This document shows positions 37,939 to 47,157 of a DNA stretch of 48,951 bases, in pieces. Position numbers and translations under genes: made by a program. The stretch is taken from assembly GCF_003205575.1 (NCBI RefSeq), contig NZ_PYBW01000039.1, positions 1 to 48,951 of the forward strand, written 5' to 3'. The notes beneath the pieces were generated by a model. It made no database searches. It was given only the letters and a program-made list of their open reading frames with translations, and was not told where the DNA came from. Every line of letters begins with the position of its first letter. The first letter of the stretch is position 1. The stretch comes from Streptomyces tateyamensis. Its GTDB lineage: Bacteria; Actinomycetota; Actinomycetes; Streptomycetales; Streptomycetaceae.

Positions 37939-40900
37939 CTCGCTCAGTGAGCCGATCCGGCCGAGCAGGTCCACGATGCGTTCCTGGACGTCCGCGCTGG
38001 TGGACCGCTCGGCCAGGAAGAGGACCGTCTCGCCGGTGCGCAGGCGGGGCAGCTCGGCCGGGTCCAGGTCCACCGAGGTGTAGACGACCAGCGGGGTGCG
38101 GTGCAGGCGGTCGTTGGCGCGCAGCCAGTCCAGCAGCCCCGCCCGGCGCCGCTTGATCTGCAGCAGGTCCATCACCACCAGGTTGGGCTGCACGCTCGGC
38201 GCCTTGGAGACCGCGTCGTTCTCCGACTCGGCGTGCTCCACGTGCATCCCGCGCCGTTCCAGACTGCTGGTCAGCGCCGCCGCGATGTCCGGGTCGCCCT
38301 CCACCAGCAGCACCCGGGCGGCGTGGTGCTCGCTGTCCTTGGGTGCCAGCGCGCGCAGCAGCACCGCCGGGTCCGCGCCGTACGCGGCGTCCCGGGTGGC
38401 CTGGCCGAGGCCCGCGGTGACGAGCACCGGCACCCGGCTGTTCAGCGCCGCGGTGCGCAGCGACTGCAGCGCGGTGCGGGTGATCGGCCCGGTCAGTGGG
38501 TCCACGAAGAGCGCCGCCGGGAAGGCGGCCACCTGCGCGTCCACCTCCTCGCGGGAGCGCACTATCACCGGGCGGTAGCCGCGGTCCTGCAGCGCCTGCT
38601 TGGTGGACGGGTCGGGCTCGGGCCAGACCAGCAGCCGGCGCGGCCGGCCGTCGGCGGTCGGGCTGACCGTCGCCGGGTAGTCCGTGGCGGGGTAGTCGGG
38701 GTACTCGGGCACCCGGGTGCCGGCGGACGGAGTCGACTCGTCCTGGCCGGTCAGCCGGGGCAGCCCGCCGTCACCCGGATCCGACGGTCCGTCAGCCGCG
38801 GCGGGCACCGCTGCCGGGGCGGGGTCCAGTTCGGCCATCGGACGCGGCGGCGTGCGCGGTCCCTGCGGCGCGGGGACGGCCGGGGTCGGAACCACCGGTG
38901 CCGGGTAGGCGGCGGGCAGCGTGCCCGTGAAGCCGCCGGGGCGCGGCGGGGTGAGCTCGGCCAGCCCGCTGCCGACCGGCAGTTGCTGCGGCAGCGGCAG
39001 CGCCGCGGGCGGGGCGGACGGCAGCGGCGGCGAGACCGGGGTCGGCGCACCGGCCGGCACCAGCTCGGCGGCCTGGCTGCCGGCACCGGGCTGATCGGTC
39101 CGGGTGGGCTCGATCGCCATCGGTCCGCCGGTGGCGTCGGGGCCGGGGTCGGCGGCGCCGGGCAGGCCGAGCCGGCGGCGCCGGCCGGTGGGCGGCTGCG
39201 GCTCGGGCGCCTGGACGGGCGGCAGTGGGGCGCTGGGCAGCGCGTGCTCCAGGCCAGGGTAGACCGGGACGGCCGGGTCGAGCAGACCGGGCAGGCCGGG
39301 CAGCGCCGGGTCGGTGGCGGGCACCTGCGGGCGCTCGGGCAGCGCGCGGCGCCGGCCGGACGGTTTCTCGCCCTCGCCCGCGGCCGGTTCGGCGCCGGCC
39401 GGCTCCGTGGGAGCGGGGCCGAGCGCGATCGGGCCGCGCCGCTCGGCGCCGTCCTGGTCGGACCGGCCGTCCTGCGCCCGCTCGGCCGACCCGGCCGGCC
39501 GGGCGGCCCGGCGCCGGCCGGTCCGCTCCGGTGCCTCCGCGGCGGGAGCGGCGGCGGCTGACCGCTCGGCAGCAGCTGACGCCCCGTCGGCCGCGGGCGC
39601 CCCGGCCAGACCGGGCAGGTCCGGCAGGACCGCGGTGTCGGTCTCCTTGGGCACGTGCCGGCCCTCGCCGGCGGCCGCGCGCTCGGCGGCGGCCCGGGCC
39701 GCGTCCTCGTCCAGCGGCAGTTCGACCACGTAGGTGGTGCCGGCCTGGCCGGGCAGTTCGTGCGGCTGCAGGACGCCGCCGTGCCGCTCGACCAGCGCGC
39801 GGGCCATCGGCACCTTCACCCGGTCGCCGCCGCGGCCGGGGCCGCGCACCTCGATCCGGGCCACGTCGCCGCGCTGTGCGGCGGCCAGCACCACCATCGG
39901 CGGCTCACCGGTGTCGGTGGCCACCGAGCCGGTCAGCGCGACGCCGCTGACGTCGGCGACCAGGTAGGCCAGCGCCTGGGCCAGCTTCTCGTGGTCGGCG
40001 GTCACGTCCACCGCGGCGGCGTGCACCGAGAAGCGCAGCCGCCCGGGGCCGACCAGCTGGCCGGCGTACTCCACCGCCCGGGCGACCAGCTTGTCCAGCG
40101 AGGTGCGGGCCCGGTTGAGCTCCTCGGCGCCGGCCTCGCCGACCGTCTGGTGCGCCAGCACGCCCTCGATCAGCATGCCGAACCGGCGGCAGTCGTCGGC
40201 CAGCGCGCGCAGCATCCAGTTGGCCTCCGGCCACAGCTGCCCGGCCGGGTCGGCGGCCAGCCGATCGATCCGGCCGCGCAGCGCCTCCAGCGCGGTGGAC
40301 ACCTCGCCCTCCAGCACCGCGGTCAGGTGCTCCGCCTTCGCGGTCAGCGCCAGTTCCTTGGTCCGGTCGGTGAAGGTCATCACCGCGCCGACCAACTGCT
40401 CGCCGTCGCGCACCGGAGCGGTCGTCAGGTCGACGGTGACCGGACGGCCGTCCTTGCGCCACAGGGTGGCGCCGCGCACCCGGTGCTTGCGGCCCGAGGT
40501 GAGGGTGTCCAGCAGCGCCGACTCCTCGGCGGCCAGCGGCGTGCCGTCGGCCCGCGAGTGCTGGACCAGCGGGTGCAGTTCGCGCCCGCCCAGCTCGCTG
40601 GCCCGGAAGTCCAGGATGTGCGCGGCGGCCGGGTTGACCAGGACCACCCGGCCCTCCAGGTCGACGCCCAGCACGCCCTCGGCGGCCGCCCGCAGGATCA
40701 TCTCGGTCTGCTTGTGCTGGCGGCGCAGCTCCGCCTCCACGCCCAGCCGGCCGGTCAGGTCTCGGACCAGGAGCAGCAGCAGGTCGTTGGCCGAGCTGGC
40801 CCGCGGTCCGCCCTCGCGGTACGGGTCGTAGGGGACCAGCGGGGAGAGGGTGAGGCCGCGGCTCTCGCTGTCGTCGGCGAAGTCGTTGCCGGAGACCTCG

Positions 40901-41196
40901 ACCGGGAAGGTGCTGCCGTCGGTGCGGCGGGCGGTCATCCGGACCGGCTTGGCGGCTTCCGCAAGGTCCTTGGGGGCCGGGCGCATCGAGCCGGGGATCC
41001 GGCTCGGGTCGAAGTCCGGCAGCAGGTCGAGCACGCCGCGGCCGACCAGAGAAGTGCCCTGGGTCTGCAGCGCGCGGACCGCTGCTTCGTTCGCGTCCAC
41101 CACCGTGCCGTTGCTGTTGACCAGCAGCAACGCATCGGGCAGGGCATCGAGTATCGCGGCGAGGCGAGCAGCGCCTCGGATCGGCCTGCTGCTCAC
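37924..41196 (-). CDS. Very large PAS-PAS-(pseudo)histidine kinase-receiver protein
   Basis: A 1090-residue cytoplasmic protein. Two PAS domains lie at about 10-90 (LDALPDALLLVNSNGTVVDA) and 160-275 (AAAEGVLGVDLEGRVVLVNP). The following dimerisation-like helix (LTAVLEGEVSTALEALRGRI) lacks the phospho-acceptor His, and the ATPase-like part has only AQALAYLVADVSG where an N box should be. Residues 510-860 are a Pro/Ala-rich linker, then a degenerate and a true receiver domain (RVLLVEGDPDIAAALTSSLE with Asp in LVVMDLLQ). GTG 41196 follows GAGGAG by about 9 bp; GTG 41220 is the alternative. It probably acts by protein contacts. Confidence 0.82.
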   Translation of the reverse strand: MSSRPIRGAARLAAILDALPDALLLVNSNGTVVDANEAAVRALQTQGTSLVGRGVLDLLPDFDPSRIPGSMRPAPKDLAEAAKPVRMTARRTDGSTFPVEVSGNDFADDSESRGLTLSPLVPYDPYREGGPRASSANDLLLLLVRDLTGRLGVEAELRRQHKQTEMILRAAAEGVLGVDLEGRVVLVNPAAAHILDFRASELGGRELHPLVQHSRADGTPLAAEESALLDTLTSGRKHRVRGATLWRKDGRPVTVDLTTAPVRDGEQLVGAVMTFTDRTKELALTAKAEHLTAVLEGEVSTALEALRGRIDRLAADPAGQLWPEANWMLRALADDCRRFGMLIEGVLAHQTVGEAGAEELNRARTSLDKLVARAVEYAGQLVGPGRLRFSVHAAAVDVTADHEKLAQALAYLVADVSGVALTGSVATDTGEPPMVVLAAAQRGDVARIEVRGPGRGGDRVKVPMARALVERHGGVLQPHELPGQAGTTYVVELPLDEDAARAAAERAAAGEGRHVPKETDTAVLPDLPGLAGAPAADGASAAAERSAAAAPAAEAPERTGRRRAARPAGSAERAQDGRSDQDGAERRGPIALGPAPTEPAGAEPAAGEGEKPSGRRRALPERPQVPATDPALPGLPGLLDPAVPVYPGLEHALPSAPLPPVQAPEPQPPTGRRRRLGLPGAADPGPDATGGPMAIEPTRTDQPGAGSQAAELVPAGAPTPVSPPLPSAPPAALPLPQQLPVGSGLAELTPPRPGGFTGTLPAAYPAPVVPTPAVPAPQGPRTPPRPMAELDPAPAAVPAAADGPSDPGDGGLPRLTGQDESTPSAGTRVPEYPDYPATDYPATVSPTADGRPRRLLVWPEPDPSTKQALQDRGYRPVIVRSREEVDAQVAAFPAALFVDPLTGPITRTALQSLRTAALNSRVPVLVTAGLGQATRDAAYGADPAVLLRALAPKDSEHHAARVLLVEGDPDIAAALTSSLERRGMHVEHAESENDAVSKAPSVQPNLVVMDLLQIKRRRAGLLDWLRANDRLHRTPLVVYTSVDLDPAELPRLRTGETVLFLAERSTSADVQERIVDLLGRIGSLSEAAHQ

Positions 41197-41392
41197 GTCG
41201 ACGGTCTCCTCACGACTCACGACTGCGGTCCGTGGTGCGGACCGGGCTGCCTCCGGGGGTTGGAGTATCCCATTGTTTTTGCCGAGAGGACGACCCGCCT
41301 AGTAACGTAACCAGTGGTTGGTGCCGGAGCCCAGAGCTGTGGCATCATCACTGGCACGTGGAGTGCACCGGGGACGGTGCAGTCCGGGTGAT

Positions 41393-41483
41393 GGAGGCTT
41401 CGCCTAGTCCGGTCTATGGCGCCGCACTGCTAATGCGGTTTGGGCCTTAAAGCCCATCGAGGGTTCAAATCCCTCAGCCTCCG
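41393..41483 (+). tRNA. tRNA-Ser(GCU)
   Basis: A 91-nt type II tRNA. Acceptor GGAGGCT/AGCCTCC plus G, anticodon stem CGCAC...GTGCG-like (CCGCA/TGCGG) around CTGCTAA with anticodon GCT, a long variable arm, and T arm GGGTTCAAATCCC. No encoded CCA. Confidence 0.95.
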
Positions 41484-41488
41484 CCCTC

Positions 41489-41520
41489 AGGGCCCCACCG
41501 ACTCCGGTCGGTGGGGCCCT
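41489..41520 (+). terminator. tRNA-Ser(GCU) terminator
   Basis: AGGGCCCCACCGAC (41489-41502) pairs perfectly with GTCGGTGGGGCCCT (41507-41520) around TCCG. Confidence 0.88.
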
Positions 41521-41741
41521 TGGCGTTTCCGGGTACCAGGACGGGCGGGCGGGTGCCTGTCCGGGATGGTCCGGGCGGTCCGGGCCGGCCGAGGTCGACC
41601 GGCGTCGCTCCGACCCGGTCCGGGCGGCGTTTCCGAGGCCAGGCAAGCCGGGGCGGACCCGTCGGAACTTATCGATTTCACCCCAGGTCGGCGGTCATGT
41701 AATGTTGTCCCCGCAACGCCCGCCGGTCCGCCGGCAGGCAA

Positions 41742-41817
41742 GCGCTCATAGCTCAACGGATAGAGCACTTGACTACGGATCAAGAGGTTGCAGGTTCGAA
41801 TCCTGCTGAGCGCACCA
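41742..41817 (+). tRNA. tRNA-Arg(ACG), copy 1
   Basis: Acceptor GCGCTCA/TGAGCGC, D arm AGCTCAACGGATAGAGCA, anticodon loop CTACGGA with ACG, T arm CAGGTTCGAATCCTG, discriminator A and encoded CCA (41815-41817). It decodes CGU/CGC/CGA after inosine modification. Confidence 0.97.
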
Positions 41818-41850
41818 ACCTACCGCTCGCGGTCCCTCGGGGCCGTCCGA

Positions 41851-41926
41851 GCGCTCATAGCTCAACGGATAGAGCACTTGACTACGGATCAAGAGGTTGC
41901 AGGTTCGAATCCTGCTGAGCGCACCA
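41851..41926 (+). tRNA. tRNA-Arg(ACG), copy 2
   Basis: Identical in sequence to the copy 109 bp upstream, including the encoded CCA. The pair is probably one transcript ending at the hairpin at 41931. Confidence 0.97.
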
Positions 41927-41930
41927 ACCG

Positions 41931-41956
41931 AAGGCCCCCCGGTGGCGGGGGGCCTT
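41931..41956 (+). terminator. tRNA-Arg terminator
   Basis: AAGGCCCCCC (41931-41940), loop GGTGGC, GGGGGGCCTT (41947-41956), then CGTCGTTT. Confidence 0.88.
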
Positions 41957-42028
41957 CGTCGTTTCCTGACGCTTCCTCAGTCCAGTAGGTCAGTCCCGTA
42001 GGTCTGTCCGATATGTCCGTCCGGCAGG

Positions 42029-43324
42029 TCAGCCCGGCCAGCGGGCGGCACGCAGGGCCCGGCTGCAGCTGGCGGGCAGCAGGCCCAGGGCCAGCGCGCC
42101 GGCCAGCATCAGCAGCGTGGTCGCGGGGGAGAAGCGGTCCAGCAGCAGCCCGACCGCCAGGGTGCCGGCCGGGACGCCCGCCAGCATGGTGGTCATGGTG
42201 ACGGCGATCACCCGGCCGCGCAGTTCGTCCGGGACCTGGCGGAAGATCAGCACGTCGATCATCACCCGCAGTGCGGGCATCGCCAGGTTCATCGCCGCCA
42301 GCACCAGGAACACGGTCACGGGGCCGCCGGGCAGCAGCAGGCCGACGGTGAGCGGCACGCAGAGCCAGGAGGCCGCCAGCAGCAGTCGGCCCGGGCCGGC
42401 CAGCCGGTGCAGCCGGCCCACCAGGAAGGCGCCGGCGATCGCGCCGACCGCCTCGCCGGCCAGCACCAGGCCGATCGCGGTGCTGCCGGTGCCCCGGTCG
42501 CGCAGCAGCACGATCACCGCCAGGGTCATGGCGCTGCCCGCCACGTTGAGCGGCAGCGCCGCACCCAGCGTGGCGCGCAGCAGCGGGCTCGCGAGCAGCA
42601 CCCGGGCGCCCGCCCAGAGGTTCCCGTCGCCCGCCTGCCGGCGGTGCCCGGCCGGCCGGCCGTCGAAGCGGACCGCCAGCGTGGCGAAGAAGGAGAACAG
42701 CGAGCCGAGCGCGGTGCCCAGCACCGGGACGACCCGGCCGAGCGAGAAGAGCAGCCCGGCCAGCGGCGGCCCGAGCAGCGCGGCACCGCTGCCGCGCAGC
42801 TCCTCCTGGGTCAGCGCCTGCCCCAACTGCTCGGGCGGCACCACGGCGCGGACCGCGAGCGGGCGGACCGGTCCGCCGTAGGCGGTCGCGGCGCCGACCA
42901 CGGCGGCCACCAGCAGCAGGTGAGCGACGGCGAGGCGGCCGAGCAGTTGGGCCGCGACCACGCCGGCGGTGGCGAGGAAGCGGATGCCGTCGGCGGCCAG
43001 CAGCACCCGCCGCCGGTCGTGCCGGTCGGCCACCGCACCGCCGTGCAGGCCGCACAGGACGGTGGCGCCCAACTGCACCGCACCGAAGGCGCCGGCCAGC
43101 GCGGCGGAGCCGGTGCGGGCGAGGAGCAGCAGCGGGAAGGCCGTGTCGGCGAGCCGGGCACCGAGCACCGAGGCGGCGGCACCGGTCCAGAGCAGTTGGA
43201 AGCGGCGGTTGCGAGCGAGAGGGAGGGGTGGGGTGAGTGAGCTGGGTGAGGTGGATGGGGATTGAGGTGCTGGCGGGGTCGGAGTCGGTGCCGGGGTCGG
43301 GGCCGGGGTCAGGGCGTCACTCAT
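42029..43324 (-). CDS. MFS transporter (MFS_3/EntS-like exporter)
   Basis: A 431-residue membrane protein with about 11-12 helices after a Pro/Thr/Ser-rich start. Signatures are RNRRFQLLWTGAAASVLGAR in helix 1, the helix 2-3 loop GGAVADRHDRRRVLLAADG, and QVPDELRGRVIAVTMTTMLA in the second half, typical of the drug/siderophore exporter branch. It is divergent from an ArsR-type gene over a 108-bp spacer with a palindrome, so the regulator most likely represses it. The substrate is unknown. ATG 43324 follows GGGGGAG closely. Confidence 0.9.
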   Translation of the reverse strand: MSDALTPAPTPAPTPTPPAPQSPSTSPSSLTPPLPLARNRRFQLLWTGAAASVLGARLADTAFPLLLLARTGSAALAGAFGAVQLGATVLCGLHGGAVADRHDRRRVLLAADGIRFLATAGVVAAQLLGRLAVAHLLLVAAVVGAATAYGGPVRPLAVRAVVPPEQLGQALTQEELRGSGAALLGPPLAGLLFSLGRVVPVLGTALGSLFSFFATLAVRFDGRPAGHRRQAGDGNLWAGARVLLASPLLRATLGAALPLNVAGSAMTLAVIVLLRDRGTGSTAIGLVLAGEAVGAIAGAFLVGRLHRLAGPGRLLLAASWLCVPLTVGLLLPGGPVTVFLVLAAMNLAMPALRVMIDVLIFRQVPDELRGRVIAVTMTTMLAGVPAGTLAVGLLLDRFSPATTLLMLAGALALGLLPASCSRALRAARWPG

Positions 43325-43341
43325 TTCTCCCCCAGTAAGCG

Positions 43342-43357
43342 TTCACTGATACGTGAA
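43342..43357. promoter_or_regulatory. Candidate ArsR operator between MFS and regulator genes
   Basis: TTCACTGATACGTGAA is an imperfect-centre palindrome (TTCAC-N6-GTGAA), with another GTGAAT half-site at about 43372. The tract is AT-rich, unlike its surroundings, and holds both divergent promoters. Confidence 0.7.
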
Positions 43358-43432
43358 TGGTTAATGATGAGGTGAATGATTGCCGATGGGTGAGCATGAC
43401 CACAAGGCCTGAACACCTGCCAGACTGACGGG

Positions 43433-44062
43433 ATGCGCGAGAGAGCCGAAGAACGCCTGGTAGACGATGTGGCGACGCTCAAGGCGCTGGCCGACCCGGT
43501 CCGGCTGGCGATCCTCGGGGCGTTGAACCGGCACGATCCGCAGCCGCTGTCCGCCAAGGAGTTGGCCACCGAGTTGGACGAGCCGCAGACGAAGCTCTAC
43601 CGGCACCTCAAGGCGCTGGAAAAGGTCGCGCTGATCGAGGTGGCCGGCACCAGGCTGGTCTCGGGCATCGTGGAGAGCCGCTACCGGGTGTGCCAGCGCG
43701 CGCTGCGGCTGAGCGCCGGCATCTTCGCGGAGGACTCGGCGCAGCGGCCCGAGGCGCTGGCTGCGCTGCTGGCCGGACTGGACTCGTTCCGCCGCGACTT
43801 CGAGCGGGCCGTGCGGTCCGGCCGGATGGACCTGACCCGCCCCGACCAGGGTGGTGCCCCGGGAGTGTTCCGGAACAGCGTGCTCCGGCTGACCCCCGAG
43901 CGCGCCGCCCGGCTCCGCGTCGAGCTGCGCGAACTGCTGGAGCGGGCCGCGGCGGACGAGGTGGCCTCCGACGGGCCGGGCGGGACGGGAGAGCCGGGTG
44001 AGCCGGGTGAGCCGGTGGTGGACGTGAAGCTGCTCGCGCTGATGTACACCGAGAAGGACTGA
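43433..44062 (+). CDS. ArsR/winged-helix transcriptional regulator
   Basis: A 209-residue protein. The N-terminal winged helix is ATLKALADPVRLAILGALNR, then LSAKELATELDEPQTKLYRH (recognition helix) and wing VESRYRVCQRALRL. The C-terminal 110 residues form a helical effector or dimer region (FAEDSAQRPEALAALLAGLD) with a Gly/Glu repeat near the end (GEPGEPGEP). No metal-binding Cys pair of classical ArsR sensors is seen, so it may sense an organic ligand such as the exported drug. ATG 43433 lacks a strong RBS and may be near-leaderless. It likely regulates the divergent MFS gene. Confidence 0.85.
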   Translation: MRERAEERLVDDVATLKALADPVRLAILGALNRHDPQPLSAKELATELDEPQTKLYRHLKALEKVALIEVAGTRLVSGIVESRYRVCQRALRLSAGIFAEDSAQRPEALAALLAGLDSFRRDFERAVRSGRMDLTRPDQGGAPGVFRNSVLRLTPERAARLRVELRELLERAAADEVASDGPGGTGEPGEPGEPVVDVKLLALMYTEKD

Positions 44063-44217
44063 CGGCTCGTCACCCTGGCGGCGGGGTGGGGGTGTGGGCA
44101 TGGGCGGGCTCGGTGCGGCCGGACGGGTGGACTGTGGGGCGGCGCGCCGGGCGGTGCCGATCGCGCAGCGGTAGATCGTGATTACTTCTTGTCACATCGT
44201 GTGCACAGGAGGATCTC

Positions 44218-46935
44218 ATGACCGCGAGATCGCCACGGACCATCCGCCCCCGTCCCCGGCGGACCCGACGGCCGGTCGTGGTCGCGGCGGCCCTGGCAGC
44301 CGGTCTGACGTTCGGTTGGCTGCCGACCGTCTCGCAGGCGCAGCAGTCCCCGGACAGTTGGACCGCGGACCGGCACGCCGTGCTGCGTTCCGGCCTGACC
44401 GTCGACCTCGGCTTCGCCCCCGCCCCCGGAGTGAGCGTGCAGGCCGCCAGCGGCAAGCTGGGCGACGGCGGCTACGCGGACGGCCTGCACAGCGGCGCGC
44501 CCGCCGAGAGCTTCCGGGCCGTCCAGTCCCGCCCGCAGGCCGACGGCACCTGGCGCACCATGGGCACCCTGCAGCTCACCTTCTCCCGCCCCGTGCGCAA
44601 CCCCCGACTGCACGTCAGCGGCCTGGCCGGTGGCAGTGGCGGTAGCGGGGGCAGCGGCGGACCCGGTGCGGCGCTGCGGCTCAGCGTCACCGGCGGCACC
44701 CCCGCCGGCCCCGTGCTCACCGCCCGCACCCCTTGGAAGGGTTGGACGGTGGCCGACGGCACCCTCGGCCCGACCGCCCAGGACGGCAGCACCGACGCCA
44801 CCGTGGACCGGTCCGGCAGCGTGGAGCTGGACGGCACCTTCGACACCGCCACGCTGCGGGTCGAGCGCCGCGACACCATGCCGGCCGGCAGTACCGCCGC
44901 CGTCCCGGTGCTCGACCAGGCCTTCACGGTCAGCCTGGACGAGGCGCTGGGCAGCGCCCCGGCGGGCTACGGCAACGCCTCGCACGTGATCTCCGACCTG
45001 TTCCTCGGCAGTGACGCGGTCTCCCCGGTCCCCACCGCCGGCCTGGCGCACCGGACCGGCGCCGGCACCCCGCTTCCCGCGCCGCCGGAGATCCAGCCCG
45101 GTCGGGTCGAGCACACCGCCAACGACCCGACCCTGGACTTCCCGAAGGACGCGGCGATCGGCCGCTTCTACGACCTCACCGTGCCGGTCAGCCCCGGCCA
45201 GTCGCCCGCCACCCTGGCCGGCTGGATCGACTTCCGCCGGGACGGCACCTTCGACGCCGCCGAGCGGGCCCAGGTGGACATCAACCCCGGTGCCGGCAGC
45301 GCCACCCTGGAGTGGATCGTGCCGCCGGACGTTGCGGCCGGCCAGACCTGGGCCCGGCTGCGGATCGCCCGCGACCCCGCCCAGGTGGTCTCGCCGAACG
45401 GCTTCGCGGACGCCGGCGAGGTCGAGGACCAGCTGGTGGACCTTCAGGTGGGCGCGGCCAAGCCGGAGATCAGCAGTCCCGTGCCTGGCAGCTCGGTCGG
45501 CGACCCCAAGCCGCAGTTCTCCGGCGACAGCGGGGTGTCCGGCGCCACCGTGTCGGTCCAGGAGGGCGGGGTGACGCTCTGCCAGGCCAACGTGGGCCGC
45601 GACGGGGCGTGGAGCTGCGGCGCCGGACAGGCGCTGCCCCAGGGCGACCACACGGTGCGGCCGAGCGAGACCACCAGCGGCGGTCTGACGCTGCAGGGGG
45701 ACCCGGTGCGTTTCACGGTGACCACCACGCCGCCCGCCCCACCGGTGTTCACGGTGCCCGAGTACACCAACGACCCCGGTCTGCTGCTCACCGGGACCGG
45801 CGCGCCCGGGTCCACGGTCACGGTGACCGAGGCGGCGAGCGAGCTGTGCCGGACCGCGGTGCGGGCGGACCGGAGCTGGTCCTGCCTGCCGGTGGAGGAG
45901 TTGGCTGAGGGAAGCCACCTGCTCACCGCGACGGCGGCGGACCCGGCTGGCAACCGCACGGCGGGCAAGCCGGTCACCCTGATCGTGCGGACCGTGCCCC
46001 CCGCCAAGCCGGTGCTGACGGTGCCCGGTCCGGGCGAGCAACTGCACCTGCTGCGCCCCCGGTTGGCCGGGCGCGGCGATCCGGGCAGCTCGGTGACCGT
46101 GGTCGCGGGCGGGGACGGGGCGCTGTGCTCCGCGGTGGTCGCGGTGGACGGCAGCTGGACCTGCAACGCCCAGCGGGACCTGGCGGCGGGCGAGCAGCTG
46201 CTCACCCCGACGGCGGTGGACCGCGCCGGGAACGTGGCCCAGGGCGAGGCGGTCCGGGTGGTGGTGGCGGGTGGGGTGAGCCCGTCCGCCACGGGTGGGG
46301 TGAGCCCGGCTCCCACGGGTGGGGCGAGCCCGTCGGCCACGGGTGGGGCGAGCCCAGCTCCCACGGGTGGGGCGAGCCCGTCCAGTTCGGGGAGCGCCAG
46401 CCCTGCGGGAGTGGCCAGCCCCTCCGCCACGGGAGTGGCGAGCCCTGCGGAGGGGGCCAGCCCGTCCCCTGCGGGAGTGGTGAACCCCGGTGCCTCAGGC
46501 AGCGCCAGCCCCACGGGAGTGGCCAGCCCGCCCCCCACGGGAGCGGCCGGCCCCTCCGCCACCGGAGTGGCGAGCGCCGACCCCCCGGTGCCGGTGCTCG
46601 AGGACGCCCCCGTGCCCATTCGGGTACCGACCGTGCGCGCGATCTACGCCCTCCAGAAGTCGGCCCCTGCGACTTTCCCCTCCAGTGACCCAGGCTCCAA
46701 CACGGCCTCCAGCCCCGCCTCCCCTGGCCACACCACGCCACCCGACGAGCCCGCCGGAGCCTCCTCCTCGCAAGCGCTCGCGCCGCCGCCGGGTGATCCG
46801 GCGGCCGGGCGGCCGGGGGACCTGGGTGGCTGGCGCGCCGTCACCTGCGGGGTGTTCCTGATCCTGACCGGCCTGACCCTGGTCACCCGCCGGGTGCTGG
46901 CCCAGGGGCACGGGAGCCGGCGGCGTCCGCGCTGA
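44218..46935 (+). CDS. Large membrane-anchored surface protein with GEVED and Ig-like domains
   Basis: A 905-residue exported protein. A signal peptide ([20 protein letters not shown]) ends near QAQ. Residues 30-290 form a CshA/GEVED-adjacent beta region. Residues 300-410 are a GEVED domain ([27 protein letters not shown]). Then come three Ig-like bacterial repeats (420-680), each with a Cys pair ([52 protein letters not shown]), a Ser/Pro/Thr stalk, and a C-terminal helix with RRRPR. No LPxTG motif is seen, so anchoring is by the helix. ATG 44218 has AGGAGG upstream. Adhesin-like. Confidence 0.85.
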   Translation: MTARSPRTIRPRPRRTRRPVVVAAALAAGLTFGWLPTVSQAQQSPDSWTADRHAVLRSGLTVDLGFAPAPGVSVQAASGKLGDGGYADGLHSGAPAESFRAVQSRPQADGTWRTMGTLQLTFSRPVRNPRLHVSGLAGGSGGSGGSGGPGAALRLSVTGGTPAGPVLTARTPWKGWTVADGTLGPTAQDGSTDATVDRSGSVELDGTFDTATLRVERRDTMPAGSTAAVPVLDQAFTVSLDEALGSAPAGYGNASHVISDLFLGSDAVSPVPTAGLAHRTGAGTPLPAPPEIQPGRVEHTANDPTLDFPKDAAIGRFYDLTVPVSPGQSPATLAGWIDFRRDGTFDAAERAQVDINPGAGSATLEWIVPPDVAAGQTWARLRIARDPAQVVSPNGFADAGEVEDQLVDLQVGAAKPEISSPVPGSSVGDPKPQFSGDSGVSGATVSVQEGGVTLCQANVGRDGAWSCGAGQALPQGDHTVRPSETTSGGLTLQGDPVRFTVTTTPPAPPVFTVPEYTNDPGLLLTGTGAPGSTVTVTEAASELCRTAVRADRSWSCLPVEELAEGSHLLTATAADPAGNRTAGKPVTLIVRTVPPAKPVLTVPGPGEQLHLLRPRLAGRGDPGSSVTVVAGGDGALCSAVVAVDGSWTCNAQRDLAAGEQLLTPTAVDRAGNVAQGEAVRVVVAGGVSPSATGGVSPAPTGGASPSATGGASPAPTGGASPSSSGSASPAGVASPSATGVASPAEGASPSPAGVVNPGASGSASPTGVASPPPTGAAGPSATGVASADPPVPVLEDAPVPIRVPTVRAIYALQKSAPATFPSSDPGSNTASSPASPGHTTPPDEPAGASSSQALAPPPGDPAAGRPGDLGGWRAVTCGVFLILTGLTLVTRRVLAQGHGSRRRPR
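46270..46590 (+). repeat. 24-bp minisatellite encoding the stalk of the surface protein
   Basis: Starting at 46270, the unit GGTGGGG(T/C)GAGCCC plus 10 variable bases recurs at 46294, 46318, 46342 and 46366, encoding GGxSPSAT or GGxSPAPT octapeptides. It then decays into related units (GGAGTGGCCAGCCC type) to about 46590. Copy number is likely to vary between strains. Confidence 0.88.
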
Positions 46936-46942
46936 GCCCGCC

Positions 46943-46989
46943 GATCCGGATCCCGGGGTGCCTCCGTTCGGGGTACCCGGGGCCGGATC
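46943..46989. terminator. Possible terminator after the surface protein gene
   Basis: GATCCGGATCCCGGGGT and ACCCGGGGCCGGATC form an interrupted stem with a loop of about 14 bases, starting 8 bp after the stop codon. Confidence 0.5.
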
Positions 46990-47157
46990 TGGCGCACCGT
47001 CAGTGAGCTGGGCTTTTACTGCCGACGAGGCGTCAGATGCAGCCGACACGCCGACAGGTAAATGTCGCACTTGTCCCTTTATGTACTTAGCCTGACTCTG
47101 CACCGCCCGTCAGACCCGGGCCGACAGCTACCTGACTCAGCGACCCGGAGGATCCCC

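Noticed and set aside
46270..46590. CRISPR-like array
   Set aside because: It is an in-frame 24-bp coding minisatellite without spacers.
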